From Actinoplanes derwentensis (lineage in GTDB: Bacteria > Actinomycetota > Actinomycetes > Mycobacteriales > Micromonosporaceae): a stretch of DNA of 64,000 nucleotides. The DNA is taken from NCBI RefSeq assembly GCF_900104725.1, contig NZ_LT629758.1, forward strand, positions 5,346,501-5,410,500. The letters run 5' to 3'. The position numbers and the translations under genes are program-made. Positions 52,301-60,268 of the stretch are shown one piece after another (position 1 is the stretch's first letter; every line of letters begins with the position of its first letter). The notes below the pieces were generated by a model, which saw only the letters and a program-made list of their open reading frames with translations, made no database searches and was not told the DNA's origin.

Positions 52301-52753
52301 CTACTCACGGATGTCGTTGTCTCCGGCCGTCGGCTGATACCGGTCCGTCCGCGCGTTTCCACTGATCTGCTCCGGGGCCCGGCCGAGCAGGTCGGCGAGT
52401 TCCCGTTCCTGACTGCTCAGCAGGCGGGACCGGGTGGGGCGCGGCGGCAGTGCCCGATCATCAGCGCGGCGCCGCAGGATCTCCCCGATCCAGGCCCGGA
52501 CATCGCCGTCGTGGCCGGTCCAGCAGCCGGCCAGCCACCACACCTCGACATAGACGGACCCGCACACACGGCTCACCTCGCGCGGGTCGGAGAAGCGGCA
52601 TGCCAGCTCGGCCCGGGTCTCGGCGAAGGTCGCGTCGAACAGTTCGGCGAACGCGTCCCGGTCGCCCCGGGAGATCAACGGCATCAGGATCTCGAGGCGT
52701 CCCGGGCGCTCCGGTTCGCTCGGACCCGAACAACGGCGACTGAACCATCGCAT
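52301..52753 (-). CDS. Sigma-region-2-like protein lacking region 4
   Basis: A 150-residue protein from ATG 52753 (GGAGAAGAGACC before it). The segment LEILMPLISRGDRDAFAELFDATFAETRAELACRFSDPREVSRVCGSVYVEVWW aligns by eye with region 2 of SigK-type ECF factors (the family has a similar E-E-V-T-Q-E-V-Y-L-E-V-W helix). There is no region-4 helix-turn-helix; the rest, with LLSSQERELADLLGRAPEQISG, is only a short helical tail that could be a degenerate region 4. It may be a decayed sigma factor or an anti-sigma decoy. It precedes the GAF-ANTAR genes by 86 bp. Confidence 0.6.
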   Translation of the reverse strand: MRWFSRRCSGPSEPERPGRLEILMPLISRGDRDAFAELFDATFAETRAELACRFSDPREVSRVCGSVYVEVWWLAGCWTGHDGDVRAWIGEILRRRADDRALPPRPTRSRLLSSQERELADLLGRAPEQISGNARTDRYQPTAGDNDIRE

Positions 52754-53010
52754 GGTCTCTTCTCCAGAAAAGGCGGCTCTTCGCAGCCGCCGAAGTCTGG
52801 AGCGACAGAACGAACGATACCCGGTCACCGAACCGCCGAGCCAGCTATCGGATCACCTACGAGGGACAGCATTCCGACGTTCGAGGGGAATCCCGGACGA
52901 GGGTGACGCCGGAGGGTTTACTGACGGCCGAAGTTCGGGTACCGGGCTCCCGTCACCGGACCACGACCAGCCGGTGGCGCCGTCGCGTCGCTGATCTTCG
53001 GAGGCGAACC

Positions 53011-53301
53011 TTGTCCGAACCACACGTCACCCTGGACCCGCAAACGCTCACCCCGGTCGAGCAGAAGCTGCGCGGCCCGCTGGAGGAGCAGCTCAGCTCC
53101 GCACTGCAGGCCGCGACCGTCAAGGTCGAGCAGCACTACGCCGGGGAGAACCTGGAGCAGGTCACCGCGATGCTCCTGGACGAGGCGAAGGCCGGCCTGC
53201 ACCCGGACATCGCCGCCGGTTTCCACCCCGACCACGAACAGCTGCGCCAGGTCGCCGAGGTGATCGTCGCCCGCGCTGACATCCCGACCCGGGCTAACTA
53301 G
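53011..53301 (+). CDS. Small hypothetical protein
   Basis: A 96-residue protein from TTG 53011, chosen because GGAGG lies six bases upstream; the upstream in-frame ATG lacks a ribosome site. The sequence is helical and acidic (PVEQKLRGPLEEQLSSALQAATVKVEQHY, GENLEQVTAMLLDEAKAGLHPDIAAGF) with no known motif. It overlaps the 3' end of the convergent glucosidase gene by eight bases. The 257-bp gap upstream (52754-53010) has no other gene. I do not recognise the family. Confidence 0.65.
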   Translation: MSEPHVTLDPQTLTPVEQKLRGPLEEQLSSALQAATVKVEQHYAGENLEQVTAMLLDEAKAGLHPDIAAGFHPDHEQLRQVAEVIVARADIPTRAN

Positions 53302-55930
53302 GCCGGCGCAGGTTGAAGATCAGATCGACGACCAGGGCGGTCCAGCCGGTCTGGTGCCAGGCGCCGAGCCCGGCCCCGTTGTCGCCGTTGAAATACTCCG
53401 GGAAGGCGACGAGGTCCTTCCAGTCCGGATGGGACTGGAACAACTCGGTGGCACCGTAGATCGGCCGCCGCCCTGACTCGTCCGGCACGAACAGGCCGAT
53501 CAGGCGGCGGGACAGGTCGTCGGCGATCTCGGACAGCCCGGCCTTGTGCTGCGAACCGGTCGGGTACTCGGCCTGCAGGTCGTCACCGTAGAACTCGGCG
53601 AACTCCCGCAACGCCTGAACCAGCAGGTAGTTGACCGGCATCCAGACCGGGCCCCGCCAGTTGGAGTTGCCGCCGAACAGGCCGCTGGTGCTCTCGGCCG
53701 GCTCGTAGCCGACGGTGAAGTCCGAGCCGCCGAGCGACACGGTGAACGGCTTCTCCAGGTGCGCCCGGGAGAGCGTTCGCAACCCGTACGGCGAAAGGAA
53801 CTCCTCGGGGTCCAGCAACCGGGCCAGGATCCGCAGCAGTTGGTCCTGGCCCACCATGGACAGCAGGCGCTGCTGGCGCCGGTCGGCGCCGCCGAGCCGC
53901 CGGGCACTGATCACGTCACCGAACTCGCCCTGGTGGTGCAGCATCCACCGGACCCGGGCGTTGATCTCCGGCAGCCGGTTCAGGGTCTCCGAGGTGAGCC
54001 GGGTGGTGGCGGCCAGCGGCAGCAGCCCGACGATCGAGCGGGCCTTGAGCGGCACCTTGTGACCGTCGGGCAGGCGCAGCACGTCGTAGAAGAAGCTGTC
54101 CTCCTCGTCCCACAGCCCCTGCCGGTACGCGGCCTCCGCGATGTACGTGAAGTGCTCGAAGAACTTGGTGGCCATGTCCTCGTAGGCCCGGTCGTGCAGG
54201 GCCAGCAGGATCGACATGTCGAGCATGTTGAGGGCGTACATCGCCATCCAGCCCGTGCCGTCGGACTGTTCCAGCACCCCCGCGACCGGCAGCGCCGCCG
54301 ACCGGTCGAACGGGCCGACGTTGTCCAGCCCGAGGAAACCGCCCTCGAAGACGTTGTTGCCGCCGACGTCCTTGCGGTTGACCCACCAGGTGAAGTTGAG
54401 CAGCAGCTTGTGCATCACCCGGGACAGGAAACCGAAGTCCCGCCCGCCGTCGATCTGAAAGACCTGAAGAGCGGCCCACGCGTGTACGGGTGGGTTCACA
54501 TCCGAGAACGACCACTCGTACGCCGGGATCTGCCCGTTGGGGTGCATGTACCACTCGCGGAGCAGCAGCAGGAGCTGTGACTTGGCGAAACCCGGATCGA
54601 CCCGGGCGATGCTGACACAGTGGAACGCCAGGTCCCAGGCCGCGTACCAGGGGTACTCCCACGAGTCGGGCATGCTGATCACGTCGAAGCTGTTCATGTG
54701 CCACCAGGCGTTGTTACGCCCGTACCGGCGGCCCGGTGGTGGCGGCGCGTTACCCGGATCGCCGTGCAGCCACTGCTTCACGTCGAAGTGATAGAACTGC
54801 TTGCCCCACATCAGCCCGGCCACCGCCTGCCGGGCCACGTCCTTCTCCGCGGCGGTCGCGGCGTCCGGCAGCACGTCGTCGAAGAACTCGTCGGCCTCCG
54901 CCCGGCGGGCCCGCATCACCTCGGCCCAGCCGTCCCCCAGGTCCGCGGCGGGCGCCGGGCGGTCACTCTGGGTCAACCGCAACCGGATGGTACGAGTCTC
55001 ACCCGCCCCCATCCACAGCCGGTAGTGCAGCGCCCCCTTGGTGCCGGTGCCGGCCGGGTTGACGGTCGGTGACCGGTGGATCAGGTGGTCGTTGATCCCG
55101 TCCTTCGGGTACGGGCTGCGCCCCGGCAGACCCCACAGACGCTGCGAGTTCGTCTCGTTGTCACACATCAGCGCGACCGGCGCGCCCTGCCCGTCGAGAG
55201 TGATGTGACCGAGTGACCGGTGCCGGCCGTCGAGCCGACCCGGAGTGCCGGTCATCGCCGGTGCCTGCCGGTTCGGCAGCCCCCACGCCCAGGTGTTGCG
55301 GAACCACAGCGTCGGCAGCAGATGCAGGACCGCCGGATCGGGGCCCCGGTTGCTGACGGTGATCGCGATGCAGACGTCGGTCGGGCTCGCCTTGGCGTAG
55401 TCGACGGTGACCGCCCAGAACCGGTCCTGGTCGAAGATCCCGGTGTCGACGAGTTCGTACTCGCCCTCCTCCCGGGACCGCTGCCCGTTCACCCGGACCA
55501 ACTGGTCGTACGGGAACGCGGCCTGCGGATAGTGGTACCGCCAGCGCATCCAGGAGTGGGTGGGGGTGGAGTCCTGGTACCACCAGTAGTCCTTGGCGTC
55601 CTCGCCGTGGTTGCCGTGGTTACCGCCGAGCCCGAACATCCGCTCCTTCAGGATCGGATCCTCGCCGTTCCACAGGGCCAGCGCGAAGGCGAACGTCTGC
55701 CGGTCGTCGCAGAGGCCGCCCATGCCGTCCTCGTTCCAGCGGTACGCCCGGGAACGCGCGTGGTCGTGCGGGAAGTAGTCCCAGGCGGTGCCGTGCTCGC
55801 TGTAGTCCTCCCGGACCGTCCCCCAGGCACGTTCGGCTAGGTAGGGTCCCCACGCCCGCCACGGTTGCTCCCCGGAATCGGCCTGGTCCAGCCGCACACG
55901 CTCCGACAAGTCCCCTCTCACCTCCAGCAT
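53294..55930 (-). CDS. GH63/MGH1-like glucosidase
   Basis: An 878-residue enzyme with an (alpha/alpha)6-barrel glycosidase look. The N-terminal part carries AWGPYLAERAWGTVREDYS, YRWNEDGMGGLCDDRQTFAFALALWNG and PTHSWMRWRYHYPQAAFPYDQL. The barrel region has NNAWWHMNSFDVISMPDSWEYPWYAAWDLAFH, the family signature with the catalytic Asp, and NSNWRGPVWMPVNYLL late in the sequence. It is commonly annotated as MGH1-like glycoside hydrolase or glucosidase; relatives act on glucosylglycerate or mannosylglycerate and alpha-glucosides. No signal peptide. The start may be ATG 55930 or an in-frame TTG after GAGAGGGGAC about 20 bases on. Confidence 0.88.
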   Translation of the reverse strand: MLEVRGDLSERVRLDQADSGEQPWRAWGPYLAERAWGTVREDYSEHGTAWDYFPHDHARSRAYRWNEDGMGGLCDDRQTFAFALALWNGEDPILKERMFGLGGNHGNHGEDAKDYWWYQDSTPTHSWMRWRYHYPQAAFPYDQLVRVNGQRSREEGEYELVDTGIFDQDRFWAVTVDYAKASPTDVCIAITVSNRGPDPAVLHLLPTLWFRNTWAWGLPNRQAPAMTGTPGRLDGRHRSLGHITLDGQGAPVALMCDNETNSQRLWGLPGRSPYPKDGINDHLIHRSPTVNPAGTGTKGALHYRLWMGAGETRTIRLRLTQSDRPAPAADLGDGWAEVMRARRAEADEFFDDVLPDAATAAEKDVARQAVAGLMWGKQFYHFDVKQWLHGDPGNAPPPPGRRYGRNNAWWHMNSFDVISMPDSWEYPWYAAWDLAFHCVSIARVDPGFAKSQLLLLLREWYMHPNGQIPAYEWSFSDVNPPVHAWAALQVFQIDGGRDFGFLSRVMHKLLLNFTWWVNRKDVGGNNVFEGGFLGLDNVGPFDRSAALPVAGVLEQSDGTGWMAMYALNMLDMSILLALHDRAYEDMATKFFEHFTYIAEAAYRQGLWDEEDSFFYDVLRLPDGHKVPLKARSIVGLLPLAATTRLTSETLNRLPEINARVRWMLHHQGEFGDVISARRLGGADRRQQRLLSMVGQDQLLRILARLLDPEEFLSPYGLRTLSRAHLEKPFTVSLGGSDFTVGYEPAESTSGLFGGNSNWRGPVWMPVNYLLVQALREFAEFYGDDLQAEYPTGSQHKAGLSEIADDLSRRLIGLFVPDESGRRPIYGATELFQSHPDWKDLVAFPEYFNGDNGAGLGAWHQTGWTALVVDLIFNLRRPS

Positions 55931-56067
55931 CCCGCACGTCCGATGAGTCGATCACCTGCAGACTGTCACGCTGATGTGTCGAACGTGTAAGCCTCCCCCA
56001 TTCCCCGCAACCGGGCTATCCCCCGATCCGCACCCGTTCCGCACCCCGGGGCAGGCAAGCTGCGACG

Positions 56068-57519
56068 ATGCGAAGTCTGCGGCCGGGGATCGTCTGGCTC
56101 ATCGTGCTGACGATCGGTGTCCTGTTCCGCGTGCTCCTGCGTGATCACCTATACCTGGTCGCTGTGATCCCCTACATGCTGGTCAGCGTCGCCACGCCGT
56201 TCGTCATCCTGGCCGGCGTCCGGTTGCACCGGCCGGCGCACCGGGCCGGCTGGCTGTTCCTCGCCGCCGGGCAGCTGCTCTACGCCGTCGCCGACGGGAT
56301 GACCGTGGCCGACGACTACCTCTCCGGGGAATTCCTGGAGCCCACCCCCGCCGATCTGCTGTACTTCGGGTACTACCTGCTGGTGGCCGCTGCGGTACTG
56401 CTGTTCATCCGTCGGCGCACCCCCGGCTGGGACCTGCCGAGCGCCATCGATGCCCTCGTGGTGGCGTTCAGCGCCGGACTTCTCAGCTGGATCTACGTCC
56501 TCGAGCCGCTGACCAGTGACTCGGAACTGCCGCTCAACGCGAAACTCACCCAGTCGGCGTACCCGGTCCTGGATCTGATGCTGTTGATCCTCGCCGTCCG
56601 TCTGGTGATGGGCGCCGGCACCCGCGGCCCGGTGCTCTACCTGGTGCTGGGCAGCCTGGCACTGATGCTCGGCGTCGACTCGGCCTATCTGGCGACCACC
56701 ATTGCCGAAGGAGGCGCGGTCATCGAGACCTCCCTCGACTGCCTCTGGATGATCTCGATCGCCCTGCTCGGCTCGGCCGCCCTGCACCCCGGCATCAGCA
56801 ACTTCGACAGGCGCACCGACACCGCAGTGCCGGACGCGTCCCCGATCCGGCTGGCCGTGCTGGCCGTCGCCGTGCTGATGGCACCCGGTGTGCAGTTCCT
56901 CGAATGGCTGCGCGGCGACCCGGTCGGCGTGCCCCTGATCAGCGGGGCGTGCGCGGTCATGTTCCTGCTGGTGCTGGCCCGGATGTCCGGCCTGGTGGCG
57001 GCCCAGCGCCGGGCCGCGGTCACCGACGGCCTGACCGGCCTGCACACCCGGCGGTACCTGGCCGAGGCCCTGACCACCGAATGCCGGCGGGCCGCCCGCT
57101 CCGGACACGCCGTGGGCCTGCTGATGATCGACGTGGACCACTTCAAAAGGATCAACGACGGGTACGGCCACCCGGCCGGCGACCAGGTCCTCCGCGAGGT
57201 GTCCCGCCGCCTGAAGGCCGCCACCCGGGCCGGCACGGTGGTGGCCCGCTACGGCGGCGAGGAGTTCGCCGTCCTCTGCCCGCACACCGCACCCCGCGAA
57301 CTGCAGTCCCTGGCCGAACGCCTGCGCGCCGAAACCGCCGGCCTCCCCGTCGAAATCGGCGGCGAACTGCTGTCGGTGACCGTCTCGGTGGGCGCCGCGG
57401 TATTGACCGGCCCCGACCCGGAAACCCTGATCCACCAAGCCGACAAGGCCCTCTACCAGGCAAAGACCGACGGCCGGAACCGCTGCGTCCTGTCTACCCC
57501 CGACCAGGTGAGCCACTGA
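56068..57519 (+). CDS. Membrane diguanylate cyclase (GGDEF)
   Basis: A 483-residue protein. About eight to ten hydrophobic segments fill residues 5-310 (an integral membrane sensor of unknown ligand). The GGDEF domain follows (about 320-475) with TDGLTGLHTRRYL, DVDHFKRINDGYGHPAGDQVL and the active-site GGEEF at 396-400. The upstream I-site RxxD is absent (ATRAGTVVARYGGEEF), so product inhibition is not expected. It makes c-di-GMP from two GTP. No EAL domain is present. The 137-bp gap upstream presumably holds the promoter. Confidence 0.92.
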   Translation: MRSLRPGIVWLIVLTIGVLFRVLLRDHLYLVAVIPYMLVSVATPFVILAGVRLHRPAHRAGWLFLAAGQLLYAVADGMTVADDYLSGEFLEPTPADLLYFGYYLLVAAAVLLFIRRRTPGWDLPSAIDALVVAFSAGLLSWIYVLEPLTSDSELPLNAKLTQSAYPVLDLMLLILAVRLVMGAGTRGPVLYLVLGSLALMLGVDSAYLATTIAEGGAVIETSLDCLWMISIALLGSAALHPGISNFDRRTDTAVPDASPIRLAVLAVAVLMAPGVQFLEWLRGDPVGVPLISGACAVMFLLVLARMSGLVAAQRRAAVTDGLTGLHTRRYLAEALTTECRRAARSGHAVGLLMIDVDHFKRINDGYGHPAGDQVLREVSRRLKAATRAGTVVARYGGEEFAVLCPHTAPRELQSLAERLRAETAGLPVEIGGELLSVTVSVGAAVLTGPDPETLIHQADKALYQAKTDGRNRCVLSTPDQVSH

Positions 57520-57556
57520 ACGCCGACGGCACTCGTCGCCATGAAGCACTGCGTGC

Positions 57557-57901
57557 CTATCGTCCCGGTTCAGGCCGCTCGTTCAGGTCGACTCCGTAGG
57601 TCTGCCGGACGGTCTCTGCCAGTTCCTGGCGGCCCTCCGGGCTGAGTTCGGATTCCCACCTCTGGTACTTCTCGATCCCTTCGAAAAGCGCATCGCCGTA
57701 AACCGGGCTTTTGGCGAGGCTGCGTAACTCGATGCTGCCGTTCAGCAGGTCGCGTGCCATCTCGGCCATCTCCTGACCGGCCACGCCCGACCGCAGCCGT
57801 TCCAGGCTCTCCCTGACCACGTTGCTGAGCCTCGGGTCACCCGCCATAGCATCGAGATCGCGGTCGAGGGGAGACTGCTTCTCCTCCATCTCGCCGCTCA
57901 C
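57557..57901 (-). CDS. Small protein of the WXG100-like operon
   Basis: A 114-residue acidic, helical, soluble protein (MSGEMEEKQSPLDRDLDAMAGDPRLSNVV, ELSPEGRQELAETVRQTYGVDLNERP). No known motif. Its ATG overlaps the stop of the WXG100-like gene upstream (57898-57901, ATGA), so it is translationally coupled. It may be a chaperone or immunity partner; that is inference from position only. Confidence 0.75.
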   Translation of the reverse strand: MSGEMEEKQSPLDRDLDAMAGDPRLSNVVRESLERLRSGVAGQEMAEMARDLLNGSIELRSLAKSPVYGDALFEGIEKYQRWESELSPEGRQELAETVRQTYGVDLNERPEPGR

Positions 57902-58614
57902 GCGCCGGGCCCGGCGTACGGCGCCGGCGGGAGGGGGATTCTGTCCAGGCTTCCGCCCTGGTACGCGATGTCCATCCCCATGCCGAAGGAGCCGAAGATG
58001 GTCATCATCCCGGTGCTGATGATTGCCGAGATGCTGCTCGCCAGGTTCACCATATCGGCCACGATCAGAGCCAGCGCAGCGTAGCCGGCGAGGCCGGCCC
58101 CTGTAGTCATCAGCGCGCTGCTACCGACGGCGATGACGCCGGCGACGATCGCCTTGTCGACAAGTGCCTGGATCAGGTTGCCTAGCTGAGTGGACAGGCC
58201 CCAGGCCCCGTTCGCTGCCTTGTGATAGTTCTTCCCGAGGTCCGTCAGCGCGAACCTCAGCTCACTGATCGCACTCGACAGCGAGGTGAAATACCTGGCA
58301 GCCGCGTCGTTGGCATTGCCGTCCCAGTCCGCGTCCAAGGCCAGGAATCCTTGCTGAACGTTCACGGCGACCTGGTCCACACACCTGCCCAGGTTTCCCA
58401 GCGCGTCGCCGAACTTGTAGATGGCCGCCCAATCTCCGGCCACCCAGTCCGTGCAGTAGCCGAGGGCGTCAAAGCCGCTCAGGCTCTCGATCGCCGCGTT
58501 GATCCATGCGGTCGGCGACACATAGTTGAAGTACACCCCAGGGTCGGGAAAGCCGCTGGCCACGGAGTCCTCGGGCTCCTCAACGGGAACCAGCGCCAGA
58601 GTCGGGTCCTGCAT
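57898..58614 (-). CDS. WXG100-like secreted or membrane-active protein
   Basis: A 238-residue protein. The middle carries a WXG100-like helical hairpin: QQGFLALDADWDGNANDAAARYFTSLSSAISELRFALTDLGKNYHKAA, with the W-D-G turn. After it come two hydrophobic stretches (IVAGVIAVGSSALMTTGAGLAGYAALALIVADMV and ISAIISTGMMTIFGSFGMG) and a short Pro-rich end. This layout resembles large type-VII substrates with a short C-terminal effector or translocation region. No toxin motif is visible. It lies 12 bases after the small WXG100-like gene. Confidence 0.78.
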   Translation of the reverse strand: MQDPTLALVPVEEPEDSVASGFPDPGVYFNYVSPTAWINAAIESLSGFDALGYCTDWVAGDWAAIYKFGDALGNLGRCVDQVAVNVQQGFLALDADWDGNANDAAARYFTSLSSAISELRFALTDLGKNYHKAANGAWGLSTQLGNLIQALVDKAIVAGVIAVGSSALMTTGAGLAGYAALALIVADMVNLASSISAIISTGMMTIFGSFGMGMDIAYQGGSLDRIPLPPAPYAGPGA

Positions 58615-58626
58615 CCGTCGACCTCG

Positions 58627-58962
58627 CTAACTTCCGGCGGTCGTGATCGGCCGCTGTACAGACGGGTAGGAGTCATCGAGCTCAGTCGCCGACTGATAGT
58701 CGGTCCGCTCGAAGTACCGGGCAGACGCCGACAGATTCATGGAGGACGCGTCGGCGCTCCTGCTCAGCCGCTCCAGCACCTCGTTCAGCTCCGTCATGAA
58801 GCTGCCGTGCTTGCCGTGCAGCATTCCCAGGATCCCCTTGCCGTGGGCACTGAACGTGCCCCACTTGTTGGCGTAGCTACGAGCTGCCTCGACGGCCTGA
58901 GCAAGCTCGGCCAACTGCCTCGAGTACAGATCCACCGACTCGGGCTCGACCCGGAACGTCAT
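58627..58962 (-). CDS. Small WXG100-like protein
   Basis: A 111-residue protein from ATG 58962 (AGGGG upstream; the frame is longer but this start fits the overlap). It is helical, with the turn KWGTF between two helices (SVDLYSRQLAELAQAVEAARSYA and FMTELNEVLERLSRSADASS), the size and shape of EsxA/WXG100 proteins. It has no W-x-G in strict form. Probable partner of the longer WXG100-like protein. The ATG overlaps the preceding membrane-protein stop (ATGA). Confidence 0.72.
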   Translation of the reverse strand: MTFRVEPESVDLYSRQLAELAQAVEAARSYANKWGTFSAHGKGILGMLHGKHGSFMTELNEVLERLSRSADASSMNLSASARYFERTDYQSATELDDSYPSVQRPITTAGS

Positions 58963-59285
58963 GAGTTGATCCCCTCTGCAGCGAAGGCGACGACCACCAG
59001 CAACACCATCCCGGCGACAGCAAGCAGGCCGCATCGCCGCCAGAGCGTCCTCAGCCGGGCCTGGTCAGCCGTGCGGTGAAGGCCGACGGCGTCCACGACC
59101 GCAGGGAAGAAGGCGATTCCGGGCAGAACCAGCAGCAGCCACGTACTGACGGGCACCTGATCGCCTTGAGCGACTCTGACGAATCCGGCGGCCACCATCA
59201 GGACATAGATGAACGCGAAGAGCAGGGCAAACTTGCCGATCAACCGCTGAAGCGTCAACTTGGCTTCCTCAACGCCGCTGTTCAT
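58959..59285 (-). CDS. Small membrane protein heading the WXG100-like operon
   Basis: A 108-residue protein from ATG 59285 (GGGGAGTGAC directly before, a strong ribosome site; two upstream in-frame starts lack one). Three hydrophobic segments (FALLFAFIYVLMVAAGF, TWLLLVLPGIAFFPAVV, CGLLAVAGMVLLVVVAFA) are separated by charged loops. No recognised family. The four genes from here to 57557 form one unit. Confidence 0.75.
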   Translation of the reverse strand: MNSGVEEAKLTLQRLIGKFALLFAFIYVLMVAAGFVRVAQGDQVPVSTWLLLVLPGIAFFPAVVDAVGLHRTADQARLRTLWRRCGLLAVAGMVLLVVVAFAAEGINS

Positions 59286-59776
59286 GTCACTCCCCAACAC
59301 ACCCGATGGCGATCCCGACATAGGAATCAACACCCATCCATGCTGCACGGTTCATTTGCTTGCTGTCACAAAGCTGACGAGGCCTCGTACGCAGGGAGGC
59401 AGGTGACGGCAGTTCTGCTCGTTGGAGCAGGCCTGCAGATTCGAGGGCAACAGGCTGCGGACACGGCGGGTCGGGAACGGCATGCCGGGTGCCGCCTTAA
59501 TGCGAGGGGCCGGGACGACCGGGGTCTTCGCCAGCGTGCATAGCGCGGTCACCAGTGACCGCGAGGCGGATCGATGATCATCGGGCCGACCGAGCTGGCA
59601 GTGGTGGAACGAAAGCTCTCGCCCGAGCGCCTGGCCGTACCGGAAAGCGGCGAACGGCGACGCCGGACTCGCCGTCCGGCTCTACCCTGAACTCCACGAC
59701 TACCGGCAGGTCCGGCTCGACTCGATCCTCCTGATGAGCCGTCGTCTCGGCCTCGGATGCCTCTTCGTGGTAGTCA
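59286..59776. other. 491-bp intergenic stretch with possible gene remnant
   Basis: No convincing gene. In the 3' part, an open plus-strand frame from about 59578 to the stop at 59824-59826 reads ANGDAGLAVRLYPELHDYRQVRL and further residues in protein-like fashion, but it has no start codon and overlaps the DUF6907 start. It may be a decayed gene. The 5' part should hold the promoter of the WXG100-like operon. Composition is somewhat less GC-rich than in the neighbours. Confidence 0.4.
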
Positions 59777-60154
59777 ATGAGCGAAAAAAGCCGAGAAATA
59801 TTCGGTACGCCCAAAACTGCCCCTGACCAGCAACATCCCGCCTGGTGCAACCCGTCCCGGTGCACCGCCGACCCGTCAACACAGGCCGACGGCTACCGAT
59901 CCGGGGTCGGTGGCGAACACCGGTCGGCCGATGTGCCGCTGAACATCGGCGCGGGCAGTTGGCCGATCCCGCCGACCGGCGTGGCGTTCCTGACCGAGTC
60001 GGTAGCGCCGTGGCGCTGCTCCACCTTCCTACGGATCCTCGTCGACGGCGGCGCGGAACTATCCATGGCGATCGAGTCGGCAGGTCCACTATTTGCCGCT
60101 CTCACCGATCTGGTCACGTCCGGACTGGCGGGTCAAGAGGCGAACTGGCGATAA
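59777..60154 (+). CDS. DUF6907-like small protein
   Basis: A 125-residue protein. The pattern HPAWCNPSRCTAD (Cys-x4-Cys) followed by GVGGEHRSADVPL and a C-terminal helix (ESAGPLFAALTDLV) matches my memory of the DUF6907 proteins common on actinobacterial plasmids and integrative elements. The His/Cys set could bind metal. Function unknown. Its presence beside the helicase suggests a mobile or variable region. Confidence 0.75.
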   Translation: MSEKSREIFGTPKTAPDQQHPAWCNPSRCTADPSTQADGYRSGVGGEHRSADVPLNIGAGSWPIPPTGVAFLTESVAPWRCSTFLRILVDGGAELSMAIESAGPLFAALTDLVTSGLAGQEANWR

Positions 60155-60165
60155 GGGGGTGAATT

Positions 60166-60206
60166 CGATGATCTGGCGGCGTCGTTCTGCCGCCGCCAGA
60201 TCATCG
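60166..60206. terminator. Perfect 16-bp hairpin between DUF6907 and the helicase
   Basis: Arms CGATGATCTGGCGGCG (60166-60181) and CGCCGCCAGATCATCG (60191-60206), loop TCGTTCTGC. It lies between convergent genes and so probably terminates both. It is one of the strongest hairpins in the window. Confidence 0.88.
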
Positions 60207-60268
60207 CTTCGCTTGGATGCGATCCGTTGTCTGATCCTTTGACACGTCCCACGCGGGTTGTGTTACTC

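Noticed and set aside
59352..59552. 66-residue minus-strand frame
   Set aside because: No ribosome site or motif; probably noise upstream of the WXG100-like operon.
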